Assembly (NCBI GenBank): GCA_016871335.1 | Contig: VFZF01000016.1 | Location: forward strand, 1 to 55,882 | Source of the DNA: Acidimicrobiia bacterium | GTDB taxonomy: Bacteria; Acidobacteriota; Vicinamibacteria; Vicinamibacterales; SCN-69-37 | Reading direction: 5' to 3' | Length of the DNA stretch: 55,882 bases | In this document: one piece after another, positions 42,439-49,063 of the stretch | Numbering within the stretch: the first letter of the stretch is position 1 | Layout of the letters: every line of letters begins with the position of its first letter | Position numbers and translations under genes: made by a program | The notes under the pieces: model-generated | Told to the model about the DNA's origin: nothing | The model's database searches: none | The model's input: only the letters and a program-made list of their open reading frames with translations

Positions 42439-43968
42439 GTGCCCGGCACACTCGGCAACGACGCATTTCTGAATCTGTTTCGCGGACTGCACGCAGGTCT
42501 GTACATCGGACTTGTCGGGCCGGGTGACTCCGCGACCCTCGCGGCCAACCCATTCCTGCGTCTGATCTTCGGCTGGGACGAGACCCTCGACGCGGCCGAT
42601 GTCCGTCCGTTTGATCCTGAGCGTTTTGTGGACGCCCAGGCGCGTGAGGATTTCCTGACGCTGCTCCGCCGCGATGGCGCAGCTCACGACCACCTCCTTC
42701 GCCTCCGGCGCGCCGACGGCACCGGCTGCTGGATTGAAGTCACCGTTCGGGCCGAGGGGGTCGCTCCCGATCGCTCCGTGTTGCGGGTTGAAGCGGTCAT
42801 GCGGGATGTCACCGAGCGCAAGAAGCTTGAGGATCAGGCACGCGATGTCTTCCACCAACTCTCGCAAGCGGAAAAACTCGCCGCGCTCGGACAGACCATG
42901 TCCGGCGTCGCCCACGAGTTGAACAATCCGCTCGCCACCATTCTTGCGTGCGCCGAGCGGCTCGCCGGCCGCCGCCACGATGACCCCACACGTCGCGACA
43001 TCGACGCCATTCACAACGCCGCCGAACGCGCCGCCCGTATCGTCCGCAACCTGCAGACGTTTGCCCGCAAGCGCCACACGACGCGCACGATGGTGGATGT
43101 GAATCAGGTCGTCCGCGACACGCTCGCGTTGAGAGCCTACGAACAACGTGTCTCCAACGTCGTCATTGTCGAAGCGCTGGCGGCGGGATTGCCGCCGGTG
43201 TTTGCGGATCCGCATCAGATTCAGCAGGTGCTGCTCAATCTCGTCATCAACGCGGAACACGCGATGCTGGGCGCACATGGGCGCGGCCTGATGGTGTTGC
43301 GGTCGTGGCATGAGCCGGATCGCGACGCCGTCTTCCTCGAGGTGAGCGATGACGGCCCTGGTGTGCCTGACGAGGTGCAGCAGAAAATCTTTGATCCGTT
43401 TTTCACTACAAAAGCCGTCGGGAAGGGGACGGGCCTCGGGTTGACGGTCGCGTACGCCATTGCGCAGGAGCACGGCGGGCGGATTTCCGTGTCGTCGCCA
43501 GCCGGCGGGGGAGCCGCGTTTGTGCTGGAGCTCCCATCAGGAGGAACCGGTGTGCGGCCGGTTGCGGCGGCGCCGTCAGCGGCAACTCTCGAGACAGTGC
43601 CTGTGGGCACACGCGCGCTCGTGGTGGAAGACGAATTGGCACTGGGTGAGGCTGTGGCCGACGCCCTGCGTGATGCGGGGTTTGAAGTGGACCGCGCCAA
43701 TGACGGCGAAGAGGCGATCGAACGGACGCAGTCACGCGCCTACGACGTGATTGTGTGTGACCTGAAGATGCCGCGTGTGGACGGGATGGCGTTTTTTCAC
43801 CATCTCGCGTCGACGGCGCCTGCGCTCACGCGGCGACTGTTGTTTGTGACTGGGGATGTGGCCGGCACCGAAGCCGAGCAGTTCCTCGAGCGCAGCGGGT
43901 GCCGCTGGCTCGCGAAGCCGTTCCGGTTGCGTGATCTCGTGCGCACCGCGCGAGAGCTGATCCGTTAG
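42439..43968 (+). CDS. PAS hybrid sensor histidine kinase / receiver
   Basis: 509 residues, cytoplasmic. PAS-like domain about 15-130, HisKA with GVAHELNNPLATIL (phospho-His), HATPase_c with NLVINAEHAM (N box), VSDDGPGVPDEVQ (G1), KGTGLGLTVAYAIAQEHGG (G2), and a C-terminal receiver (about 390-509) with VVEDE, VIVCDLKMPRVDG (phospho-Asp), FVTGD and KPF. Starts GTG. Its stop lies 1 base from the convergent sigma factor gene, placing it in the regulatory cluster 42.4-46.9 kb. Confidence 0.92.
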   Translation: MPGTLGNDAFLNLFRGLHAGLYIGLVGPGDSATLAANPFLRLIFGWDETLDAADVRPFDPERFVDAQAREDFLTLLRRDGAAHDHLLRLRRADGTGCWIEVTVRAEGVAPDRSVLRVEAVMRDVTERKKLEDQARDVFHQLSQAEKLAALGQTMSGVAHELNNPLATILACAERLAGRRHDDPTRRDIDAIHNAAERAARIVRNLQTFARKRHTTRTMVDVNQVVRDTLALRAYEQRVSNVVIVEALAAGLPPVFADPHQIQQVLLNLVINAEHAMLGAHGRGLMVLRSWHEPDRDAVFLEVSDDGPGVPDEVQQKIFDPFFTTKAVGKGTGLGLTVAYAIAQEHGGRISVSSPAGGGAAFVLELPSGGTGVRPVAAAPSAATLETVPVGTRALVVEDELALGEAVADALRDAGFEVDRANDGEEAIERTQSRAYDVIVCDLKMPRVDGMAFFHHLASTAPALTRRLLFVTGDVAGTEAEQFLERSGCRWLAKPFRLRDLVRTARELIR

Positions 43969-43969
43969 A

Positions 43970-44722
43970 TCACGCCACCGCGCGCGATTTGAACGGGACG
44001 ACCTCACCCTGCGGCTGCGGTGTCATGGTTTTGCGCAGCCGCGACATGGCGCGGGCGTGCAACTGGGAGACGCGCGATTCGTTCACGCCGAGCTCCTGGC
44101 CGATCTGCTTCATTGTGGCGCCACGGAAATAGTACAGACTGATCAGTTTGCGTTCGCGCGCCGGAAGGGTAGCCATGGCCTCGCGGATGCGCACGCGCAG
44201 TTCCTGCTGCTCGTACTCGCGGTCGGGTGCAGGCGGTTCGCTCGGCACCAGCACCGCCGGCAGTGACGCCGTGTCCACCGACTCCAGATTGGCGAGCGGC
44301 GACGTGGATTCGATCGTGCTGATGCGGAGGATGGTGCGCTCGAGTCGACCTTCGTCCGTGCCGACACGTTTGGCGAGGTCGGCCAGTGTCGGCTCCGCAC
44401 CGAGTTCGCGGCGCAGGGATTCGCGCGCAGCCTCAAGTTCTCGACGGACGCGTCGCACACCACGTGGCCAGGCGTCGCGCCGGAGGGCGTCGATCATCGC
44501 GCCACGGACGCGTCGTTCAGCGAACGTTTCGAACTTGATGCCGCGGGACGCATCAAACCGGTGCGCAGCGTCCATCAGACCAATGACGCCGTCCTGCACA
44601 AGGTCCGACACATCAATCGAATGGGGCATCGTCGAAGCCATCCGGCGAGCGAGGGATTCGACAAAGGGCAGGGTCGCGACGACCCGTTCGTGCTGATGCC
44701 CTTCCAGTTGCGCGTGTGCCAT
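43970..44722 (-). CDS. FliA/WhiG-type RNA polymerase sigma factor
   Basis: 250 residues. Region 2 (DVSDLVQDGVIGLMDAAHRF, then GIKFETFAERRVRGAMIDALR), region 3 (RRELEAARESLRRELGAEP) and region 4 HTH (LISLYYFRGATMKQIGQELG, VNESRVSQLHARAMSRLRK) fit the sigma-28 group. ATG 44722 has a GGGAGG Shine-Dalgarno at proper spacing and a hairpin in the leader (44740-44756). No flagellar gene is visible, so the target regulon is open; WhiG-type or motility use are both possible. Confidence 0.9.
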   Translation of the reverse strand: MAHAQLEGHQHERVVATLPFVESLARRMASTMPHSIDVSDLVQDGVIGLMDAAHRFDASRGIKFETFAERRVRGAMIDALRRDAWPRGVRRVRRELEAARESLRRELGAEPTLADLAKRVGTDEGRLERTILRISTIESTSPLANLESVDTASLPAVLVPSEPPAPDREYEQQELRVRIREAMATLPARERKLISLYYFRGATMKQIGQELGVNESRVSQLHARAMSRLRKTMTPQPQGEVVPFKSRAVA

Positions 44723-44739
44723 GAAGCCTCCCAAAAGCC

Positions 44740-44756
44740 GCCGGTCCGATACCGGC
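44740..44756 (-). promoter_or_regulatory. Leader hairpin before the sigma gene
   Basis: Arms GCCGGT and ACCGGC with a 5-base loop, a few bases upstream of the Shine-Dalgarno (about 44727-44732) of the sigma factor gene. Could hinder ribosome access; short, so only a weak call. Confidence 0.3.
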
Positions 44757-44794
44757 GCACTCTCTGATTGAGCAACATGGGTGCCAGACCGCAC

Positions 44795-44834
44795 GGGTGG
44801 GCGGATAGGCGGGTGGGTGGATGGGATGATGCGG
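44795..44834. repeat. CCNN-family repeat, G-rich orientation
   Basis: GGGTGGGCGGATAGGCGGGT and onward, ending GATGATGCGG, about 75 bases upstream of the sigma factor start. Four or more GGG runs make it a loose G-quadruplex candidate on the plus strand (one loop of 9 bases). Confidence 0.6.
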
Positions 44835-44920
44835 TGCTAAGTGCTTTATGCGCAGTTAGTTGCTTGGCCTAAAGCCTCAGTGAAGGCGTGTGCAACAGTG
44901 TGCCGAAGCGTGAGAAAGTG

Positions 44921-44966
44921 GTCAATATATTGACGTATTTGGCGGTCAGTGTGCCAATATATTGAC
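44921..44966. promoter_or_regulatory. Twin palindromic operators, 32 bp apart
   Basis: GTCAATATATTGAC (44921-44934) is a perfect 14-base palindrome. A second copy, GCCAATATATTGAC (44953-44966), matches in 13 of 14 positions. Centres are 32 bp apart, three helical turns, so two dimers would bind on the same face. They lie between the sigma gene (about 200 bases downstream on the minus strand) and the 3' end of the DHp-only gene. In GC-rich surroundings these are very unlikely by chance. Confidence 0.7.
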
Positions 44967-44968
44967 GC

Positions 44969-45196
44969 TTAGCTGTCTTTTGGAGTCGCGGCGAGCTGAC
45001 GAATCTGGTTGGATGCCTGGATGGCGTCCAGGGCACTGGCGACCAGTTGGCCGGCGCGGGCGCGATGCTGCTCGTCGGCGAGCCGGTGTTCCAGGAGTTC
45101 CGCGTTGGCCAGGATGATGCCCAGGTGGTTGTTCAGCGAGTGGAACAGCCGCGTCAGGTCCTGGTCTGCCCGCGACGTGAGGGGCGGGGTTGTCAT
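44969..45196 (-). CDS. Stand-alone HisKA/DHp-like mini-protein
   Basis: 75 residues consisting of one helical hairpin. LFHSLNNHLGIILANAELLE closely resembles the phosphoacceptor helix of histidine kinases (H-x-L-N-N), followed by a second helix (RARAGQLVASALDAIQAS). No ATPase domain. It could act as a phosphotransfer protein, a decoy for kinases or a dimerisation module. ATG 45196 (a start 9 bases upstream also exists). It follows the HTH gene by 9 bases, in the same direction. Confidence 0.7.
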   Translation of the reverse strand: MTTPPLTSRADQDLTRLFHSLNNHLGIILANAELLEHRLADEQHRARAGQLVASALDAIQASNQIRQLAATPKDS

Positions 45197-45205
45197 GGCG
45201 AACAC

Positions 45206-45409
45206 CTACGCGCTCTTGTGCAGATCAAAGGGGGGATCCACGGGTGGCTGGGCGTCCCTCCACAGCGTGTCTTCGAAGATGCGGACGGAGCCGCCGGCCG
45301 TGCGGACGTACTGCACCTTGCCACTTGAGATCCAGTTGTAGATGGTCCGCCGACTGACACCGACCACGTCGCACGCACGGGGAATGGACACCGTCTTCCG
45401 TTCAGGCAT
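45206..45409 (-). CDS. Excisionase/MerR-type helix-turn-helix protein
   Basis: 67 residues: VSIPRACDVVGVSRRTIYNWISSGKV is a winged HTH of the excisionase/BldC-like family, followed by the wing YVRTAGGSVRIFEDTLW. Such small proteins bind operators alone or as partners of other regulators. Divergent from the NtrC-type gene with 69 bases between; operon with the DHp-only gene. Confidence 0.85.
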   Translation of the reverse strand: MPERKTVSIPRACDVVGVSRRTIYNWISSGKVQYVRTAGGSVRIFEDTLWRDAQPPVDPPFDLHKSA

Positions 45410-45478
45410 ACGCCCGGGACTATCGGCGGGCCTTGAGTGGAACTGTAGTGCGGTGTCAAGATACCGGCACAGTCACTG

Positions 45479-46873
45479 ATGTCCACAGAAAATCCGGCCC
45501 CCCTGCACCTGCTGCTCGTTGAAGACGAGGCGGCCTATCGGGAGGTTGTGGCCGAACGCCTCTCCGAGCAGGGATACCGCGTGGCGCAGGCCGCCACCGG
45601 TGAAGAAGCGCTCGAACGACTCAGTGGCTTCGCATTCGACATTCTGTTGACGGACCTGCGCCTGCCTGGTGTCGACGGCCGTCAGGTGCTTGACGAAGCA
45701 TTCACTCGGTACCCGGACATCATTGCCGTGGTGATAACCGGGTTCGGTACGGTGAAGGAAGCCGTTGAAGTGACTCGGCTCGGGGCGGAAGGATTCATCA
45801 CCAAGCCGTTTCAGTTCGAGGAGCTCGTCCACGTGCTCCAGACGGCCGTGGAGAAACGCCGGCTCCGCGCGGAGAACGCCTATCTGCGGGAGCAACTCCG
45901 AGGGCGGTATCACCTCGGCGGCATCATCGGCCAGACGCCGGTCATTCTGAAGCTGCTTGAGTTACTCGAGACCGTGGCCGCCACAACAAGTACGGTGCTC
46001 GTGACCGGCGAGACCGGCACCGGCAAGGAACTGGCGGCACGGGCGATTCACGACGCGAGTCCCCGGCGCATGCAGCGCTTTGTGGCGATCAACTGCAGCG
46101 CGATTCCCGAGACACTTCTTGAAGCCGAACTCTTCGGCCATGTGCGTGGCGCGTTCACAGGCGCGATCGCGAACCGGCAGGGCCGCGTCGAACAGGCGCA
46201 TCGCGGCACATTGTTTCTCGATGAAGTTGGGACGATGAGTCCCTCATTGCAAGTGAAGCTGCTCCGCGTCCTCCAGGAACGGGAGTTTGAGCGGGTGGGG
46301 GATTCACAGACCATCAAGGTGGATGTGCGCGTCATTGCGGCGACCAACTCCGACCTTCAGCAGATGGTGCACGCCGGCACGTTCCGCGAAGACTTGTTTT
46401 ATCGCCTGAATGTCATCCCGGTGCATGTGCCCGCACTTCGTGACCGGCGTGCGGATATCCCCCTGTTGGCCCAGCACTTTCTCGATCGTCTGAGTCACGC
46501 GATGCCGTCCCGCGGACGTGTCACACTGGCACAGGACGCGCAGCAGGCCCTCATGGCGTTCGGCTGGCCGGGGAATGTGCGTCAGTTGGAGAATGTCATG
46601 GAGCGCGCGTTTGCGTTGTCTCCGGGTCGCGCCCAGATCGAAGTCGACGACCTCCCTCTGGAAATGCGATCGAGGCCCGTAGTCGCATCGGCCGACGAAG
46701 TGCCGATGGGGGAGTCGGGGGTTGAGTTCGACCAGTTGGTCGGAGACTTTGAACGGAATCTGATTCGTCGCGCGCTCGAACAAAGTGGCGGCAACAAACG
46801 TCTGGCGGCAAACCTGCTGCACATCAAGCGCACGACGTTGATCGAGAAACTCAAGAGACTGGAGCGACAGTAA
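45479..46873 (+). CDS. NtrC-family sigma-54-dependent response regulator
   Basis: 464 residues. Receiver domain 1-120 (LLLVEDEAAYRE, phospho-Asp in ILLTDLRLPGVDG, VITGFGT, KPF), AAA+ domain about 145-380 with Walker A GETGTGKE, the sigma-54 contact loop GAFTGA, Walker B GTLFLDEVG and arginine-finger region; C-terminal Fis-type HTH (NKRLAANLLHIKRTTLIEKL). It activates RpoN promoters upon phosphorylation. Likely cognate kinases: the hybrid kinase at 42.4 kb or a protein interacting with the DHp-only gene. Confidence 0.95.
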   Translation: MSTENPAPLHLLLVEDEAAYREVVAERLSEQGYRVAQAATGEEALERLSGFAFDILLTDLRLPGVDGRQVLDEAFTRYPDIIAVVITGFGTVKEAVEVTRLGAEGFITKPFQFEELVHVLQTAVEKRRLRAENAYLREQLRGRYHLGGIIGQTPVILKLLELLETVAATTSTVLVTGETGTGKELAARAIHDASPRRMQRFVAINCSAIPETLLEAELFGHVRGAFTGAIANRQGRVEQAHRGTLFLDEVGTMSPSLQVKLLRVLQEREFERVGDSQTIKVDVRVIAATNSDLQQMVHAGTFREDLFYRLNVIPVHVPALRDRRADIPLLAQHFLDRLSHAMPSRGRVTLAQDAQQALMAFGWPGNVRQLENVMERAFALSPGRAQIEVDDLPLEMRSRPVVASADEVPMGESGVEFDQLVGDFERNLIRRALEQSGGNKRLAANLLHIKRTTLIEKLKRLERQ

Positions 46874-46877
46874 CACC

Positions 46878-47342
46878 ATGGCCACCCCACACCGCTGCTG
46901 GGTCATTCTTGTCGGCGACGTGCCCACGTCCTTCCGTGCGCGTGAACGGGAGGACCTCGTCCCGGCGTTCAAGCAGTTGCAGCGCACACAACCGACGGTC
47001 AAGCTGCGGTGGTTCGAGCGCGGCAAGGTGTGGGAGTCTCCTGACGCCGCGCAGGCGGCTCTGAAACTTGCGGCCACGGCGGCGCGCGAAAAGCGGCCTC
47101 GCCGTGAACCCGGCGCCGAGCCGCGCCGCGGCAAGGACTGGCGGCCTGGCGGCGAACACAAGGATCCGCGCGCGCGGTTTAAACTCACCCGCGATCAGAA
47201 GCGCGCCAAGTTCAAACGGAACTTGATCGCCGGCAACGGGGAAGCGCCCAGCGAGCCGCGCGCACCGCGAGCACCTCGCGTCGACGCACCTGCGGCACCG
47301 CCCAAGCGAGTGCGGCCGAAGGGTGATCCGTTCGCGGACTAA
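46878..47342 (+). CDS. Basic hypothetical protein with disordered tail
   Basis: 154 residues. N-terminal domain (HRCWVILVGDVPTSFRARER, LRWFERGKVWESPDAAQAAL) followed by a Lys/Arg/Pro-rich tail (DWRPGGEHKDPRARFKLTRD). It looks like a conserved acidobacterial hypothetical; the basic tail suggests nucleic-acid or ribosome association. 4 bases after the NtrC-type gene and likely co-transcribed. Confidence 0.7.
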   Translation: MATPHRCWVILVGDVPTSFRAREREDLVPAFKQLQRTQPTVKLRWFERGKVWESPDAAQAALKLAATAAREKRPRREPGAEPRRGKDWRPGGEHKDPRARFKLTRDQKRAKFKRNLIAGNGEAPSEPRAPRAPRVDAPAAPPKRVRPKGDPFAD

Positions 47343-47350
47343 GCACGATT

Positions 47351-47376
47351 CACAGGGAGACGCGGAGGCGCGGAGG
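47351..47376. repeat. GGAGACGCGG tract
   Basis: CACAGGGAGACGCGGAGGCG and on; same family as the tract at 26828. It leads directly into the terminator-like hairpin. Confidence 0.65.
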
Positions 47377-47408
47377 GTTCTTCACCATGGAGGGCCATGG
47401 TGAAGAAC
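47377..47408. terminator. 14-bp hairpin between convergent genes
   Basis: Arms GTTCTTCACCATGG (47377-47390) and CCATGGTGAAGAAC (47395-47408), loop AGGG, placed between the convergent genes at 46878-47342 and 47410-48456. No clear U-tract, so I read it as a factor-assisted bidirectional terminator or a repeat-derived hairpin. The DusB stop follows 1 base later. Confidence 0.65.
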
Positions 47409-47409
47409 T

Positions 47410-48456
47410 CTAAGCGCGCTGCAGCAGAAAAAACGACGCCAGTAGATCGCGCAGCTCAGGGATTGATTTCGCTGAGTTGATCGCCACGCGCAGTTGCGCG
47501 CCACCATCGAGGCCCTTGGTGTACCAGGCCCCGAGCGCACGCAGTTTGTTGATGACCCAGCGCTCGCGGCCGCGCGCTTCAGGAGGCGGGCCGCTTGACT
47601 GGCCTGGCGCGTGGTGGCGGAAGCCGTCTGCTTCGTCCACACGCTCGTCGAGCAACAGTTGCATGTAGTCGAACAGGAACTGGCCGCGTTCTTCGAGCGG
47701 AATCTCTGAAGGTACTTTGCCGGCGGCCGCCTCGGCCGCCTGTTTGAAGATCCACGGATTCCGCAGCGCACCGCGGCCCACCAGAACAGCGCCCACGTTC
47801 GACGACCGCAGTCGCGACACCACATGGTCAGGCTCGACACAGTCACCCGAGCCCAACACCGGAATCGTGAGCCCTTTGGCCACGCGGGCGATCAGGTCCC
47901 AGTCGGATTCGCCGGTGTATGACTGCGCCGCCGTGCGACCGTGCACCGCAACCGCCGCGGCGCCGGCATCCTGCGCCATCCGCGCGAGCGTCGGCGCATT
48001 GATTTCGTGTTCGTTCCACCCCGCGCGCATCTTCACGGTGACTGGGATTTTCACGGCCTTCGCCATCGCGCTGATGATGTTCGCCGCGTGTTCGGGCTCC
48101 CGCATCAGGCTGCACCCGGCGTGATGTTTGGCGATCTTCGGCACCGGACATCCCATGTTGATGTCGACGATGTCCGCGCCCATGCCTTCCACAATTTGCG
48201 CAGCATCCGCCATCTTCACCGGATCGCCGCCGAAAATTTGAATGGAGACGGGCCGCTCTTCTTCCGTGTACTCCGCGTACTCCAGCGTGCGGTCGATGCC
48301 GCGCACGAGCCCCTCGGAGCTGACCATCTCGGTCACCACAAGGCCACACCCGCCCTGTCGTTTCACCAACCGGCGAAACGCGGTATCCGTCATCCCGGCC
48401 ATGGGCGCCATCGCGACAGGATGCGTGAGGGTGACGTTGCCGATTTTGATTGCCAT
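47410..48456 (-). CDS. dusB: tRNA-dihydrouridine synthase B-like
   Basis: 348 residues. FMN TIM barrel with PVAMAPMAGMTDTAFRRL, VDINMGCPVPKIAKHHAGCSLM (active Cys in the NxGCPxxK...G(S/A) context), VTVKMRAGW, VAVHGRTAAQSYTG and VLGSGDC. These are the Dus family motifs; DusB subtype by overall pattern. It reduces uridines in the tRNA D-loop. An insert at about residues 275-300 (GFRHHAPGQSSGPPPEARGR) is longer than usual. Confidence 0.93.
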   Translation of the reverse strand: MAIKIGNVTLTHPVAMAPMAGMTDTAFRRLVKRQGGCGLVVTEMVSSEGLVRGIDRTLEYAEYTEEERPVSIQIFGGDPVKMADAAQIVEGMGADIVDINMGCPVPKIAKHHAGCSLMREPEHAANIISAMAKAVKIPVTVKMRAGWNEHEINAPTLARMAQDAGAAAVAVHGRTAAQSYTGESDWDLIARVAKGLTIPVLGSGDCVEPDHVVSRLRSSNVGAVLVGRGALRNPWIFKQAAEAAAGKVPSEIPLEERGQFLFDYMQLLLDERVDEADGFRHHAPGQSSGPPPEARGRERWVINKLRALGAWYTKGLDGGAQLRVAINSAKSIPELRDLLASFFLLQRA

Positions 48457-48470
48457 AAAGAACTCTTGCT

Positions 48471-48553
48471 GGCCGCCTCAAGTTCAGGCGGCCCTACATG
48501 CCACGGCCGCCTCAAGACCAGGCGGCCCTACGTACCCTGGACCCCGGACCCTA
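48471..48553. repeat. Two palindromes plus GGTCC tract filling a spacer
   Basis: Hairpins at 48471-48493 and 48505-48527, arms GGCCGCCT and AGGCGGCC, loops CAAGTTC and CAAGACC, followed by CTACATG and CTACGTA, then a CCCTGGACCCCGGACCCTAG tract (48534-48553) whose CTA is the stop of the NusG-type gene. The spacer between NusG-type and dusB is nearly all repeat. Confidence 0.9.
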
Positions 48554-49057
48554 GTATCTCCTGACGTCGGCAGCATCGACTTCGACCGAGACGCCCTGGC
48601 CGATGAGATCCACCGAGAGGATCAGCCGCGCGTGTGAACCCTTGCGCACAAGTTTGCCGACGACACCCTTGAGTGGCCCGTGCGTGACTTCAACCTTGTC
48701 GCCTTCATGAATCAGGGGGCAGGGGTCGTACTGAAGGTCGGATTCGACCAACTGCCGAATCCCGGAGAGTTCCTCTTCAGGAATCGGCGCAGGGACGTTG
48801 TTGAAGCCGACGATGTTGACGGCGCCGGTGCATTTGAGCACGGACACACGCTGGTCGAGTGCGAACTTGGCGAAGCAATAACCCGGAAACAACGGCCACT
48901 CGACCTGCTTCTTACGGTCCTTCCACCGGCTCCACTTCATCACGGTGGGCAGAAAGACGTCGAAACCCTTTTGTTCGAGTTGCTGGCGGACAACTTGTTC
49001 GTGACGCGATCGCGTCCATATCGCGAACCACGCCGCCGACGGGTCGGGACCGTGCAC
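48551..49057 (-). CDS. NusG-family antitermination protein (UpxY/RfaH-like)
   Basis: 168 residues. NGN domain (AAWFAIWTRSRHEQVVRQQL, then FDVFLPTVMKWSRWKDRKKQ and the PLFPGYCFAKF motif) and a C-terminal KOW domain (EGDKVEVTHGPLKGVVGKLV). Housekeeping NusG usually lies with secE and rplK; here it follows mfd and a PPIase, so it is a specialised paralogue of the UpxY/LoaP/RfaH type that lets polymerase read through long operons. GTG start 6 bases after the PPIase stop. Confidence 0.88.
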   Translation of the reverse strand: MHGPDPSAAWFAIWTRSRHEQVVRQQLEQKGFDVFLPTVMKWSRWKDRKKQVEWPLFPGYCFAKFALDQRVSVLKCTGAVNIVGFNNVPAPIPEEELSGIRQLVESDLQYDPCPLIHEGDKVEVTHGPLKGVVGKLVRKGSHARLILSVDLIGQGVSVEVDAADVRRY

Positions 49058-49063
49058 AGGACC

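Noticed and set aside
45479-46873. Sigma-54 promoter in the 69-base spacer before the NtrC-type gene
   Set aside because: No GG-N10-GC pair with the required spacing on either strand.
3720-48530. CRISPR array made of the palindromic repeats
   Set aside because: Units are dispersed, stems differ from copy to copy, spacers are not unique 30-40 base inserts, and no cas gene is present.
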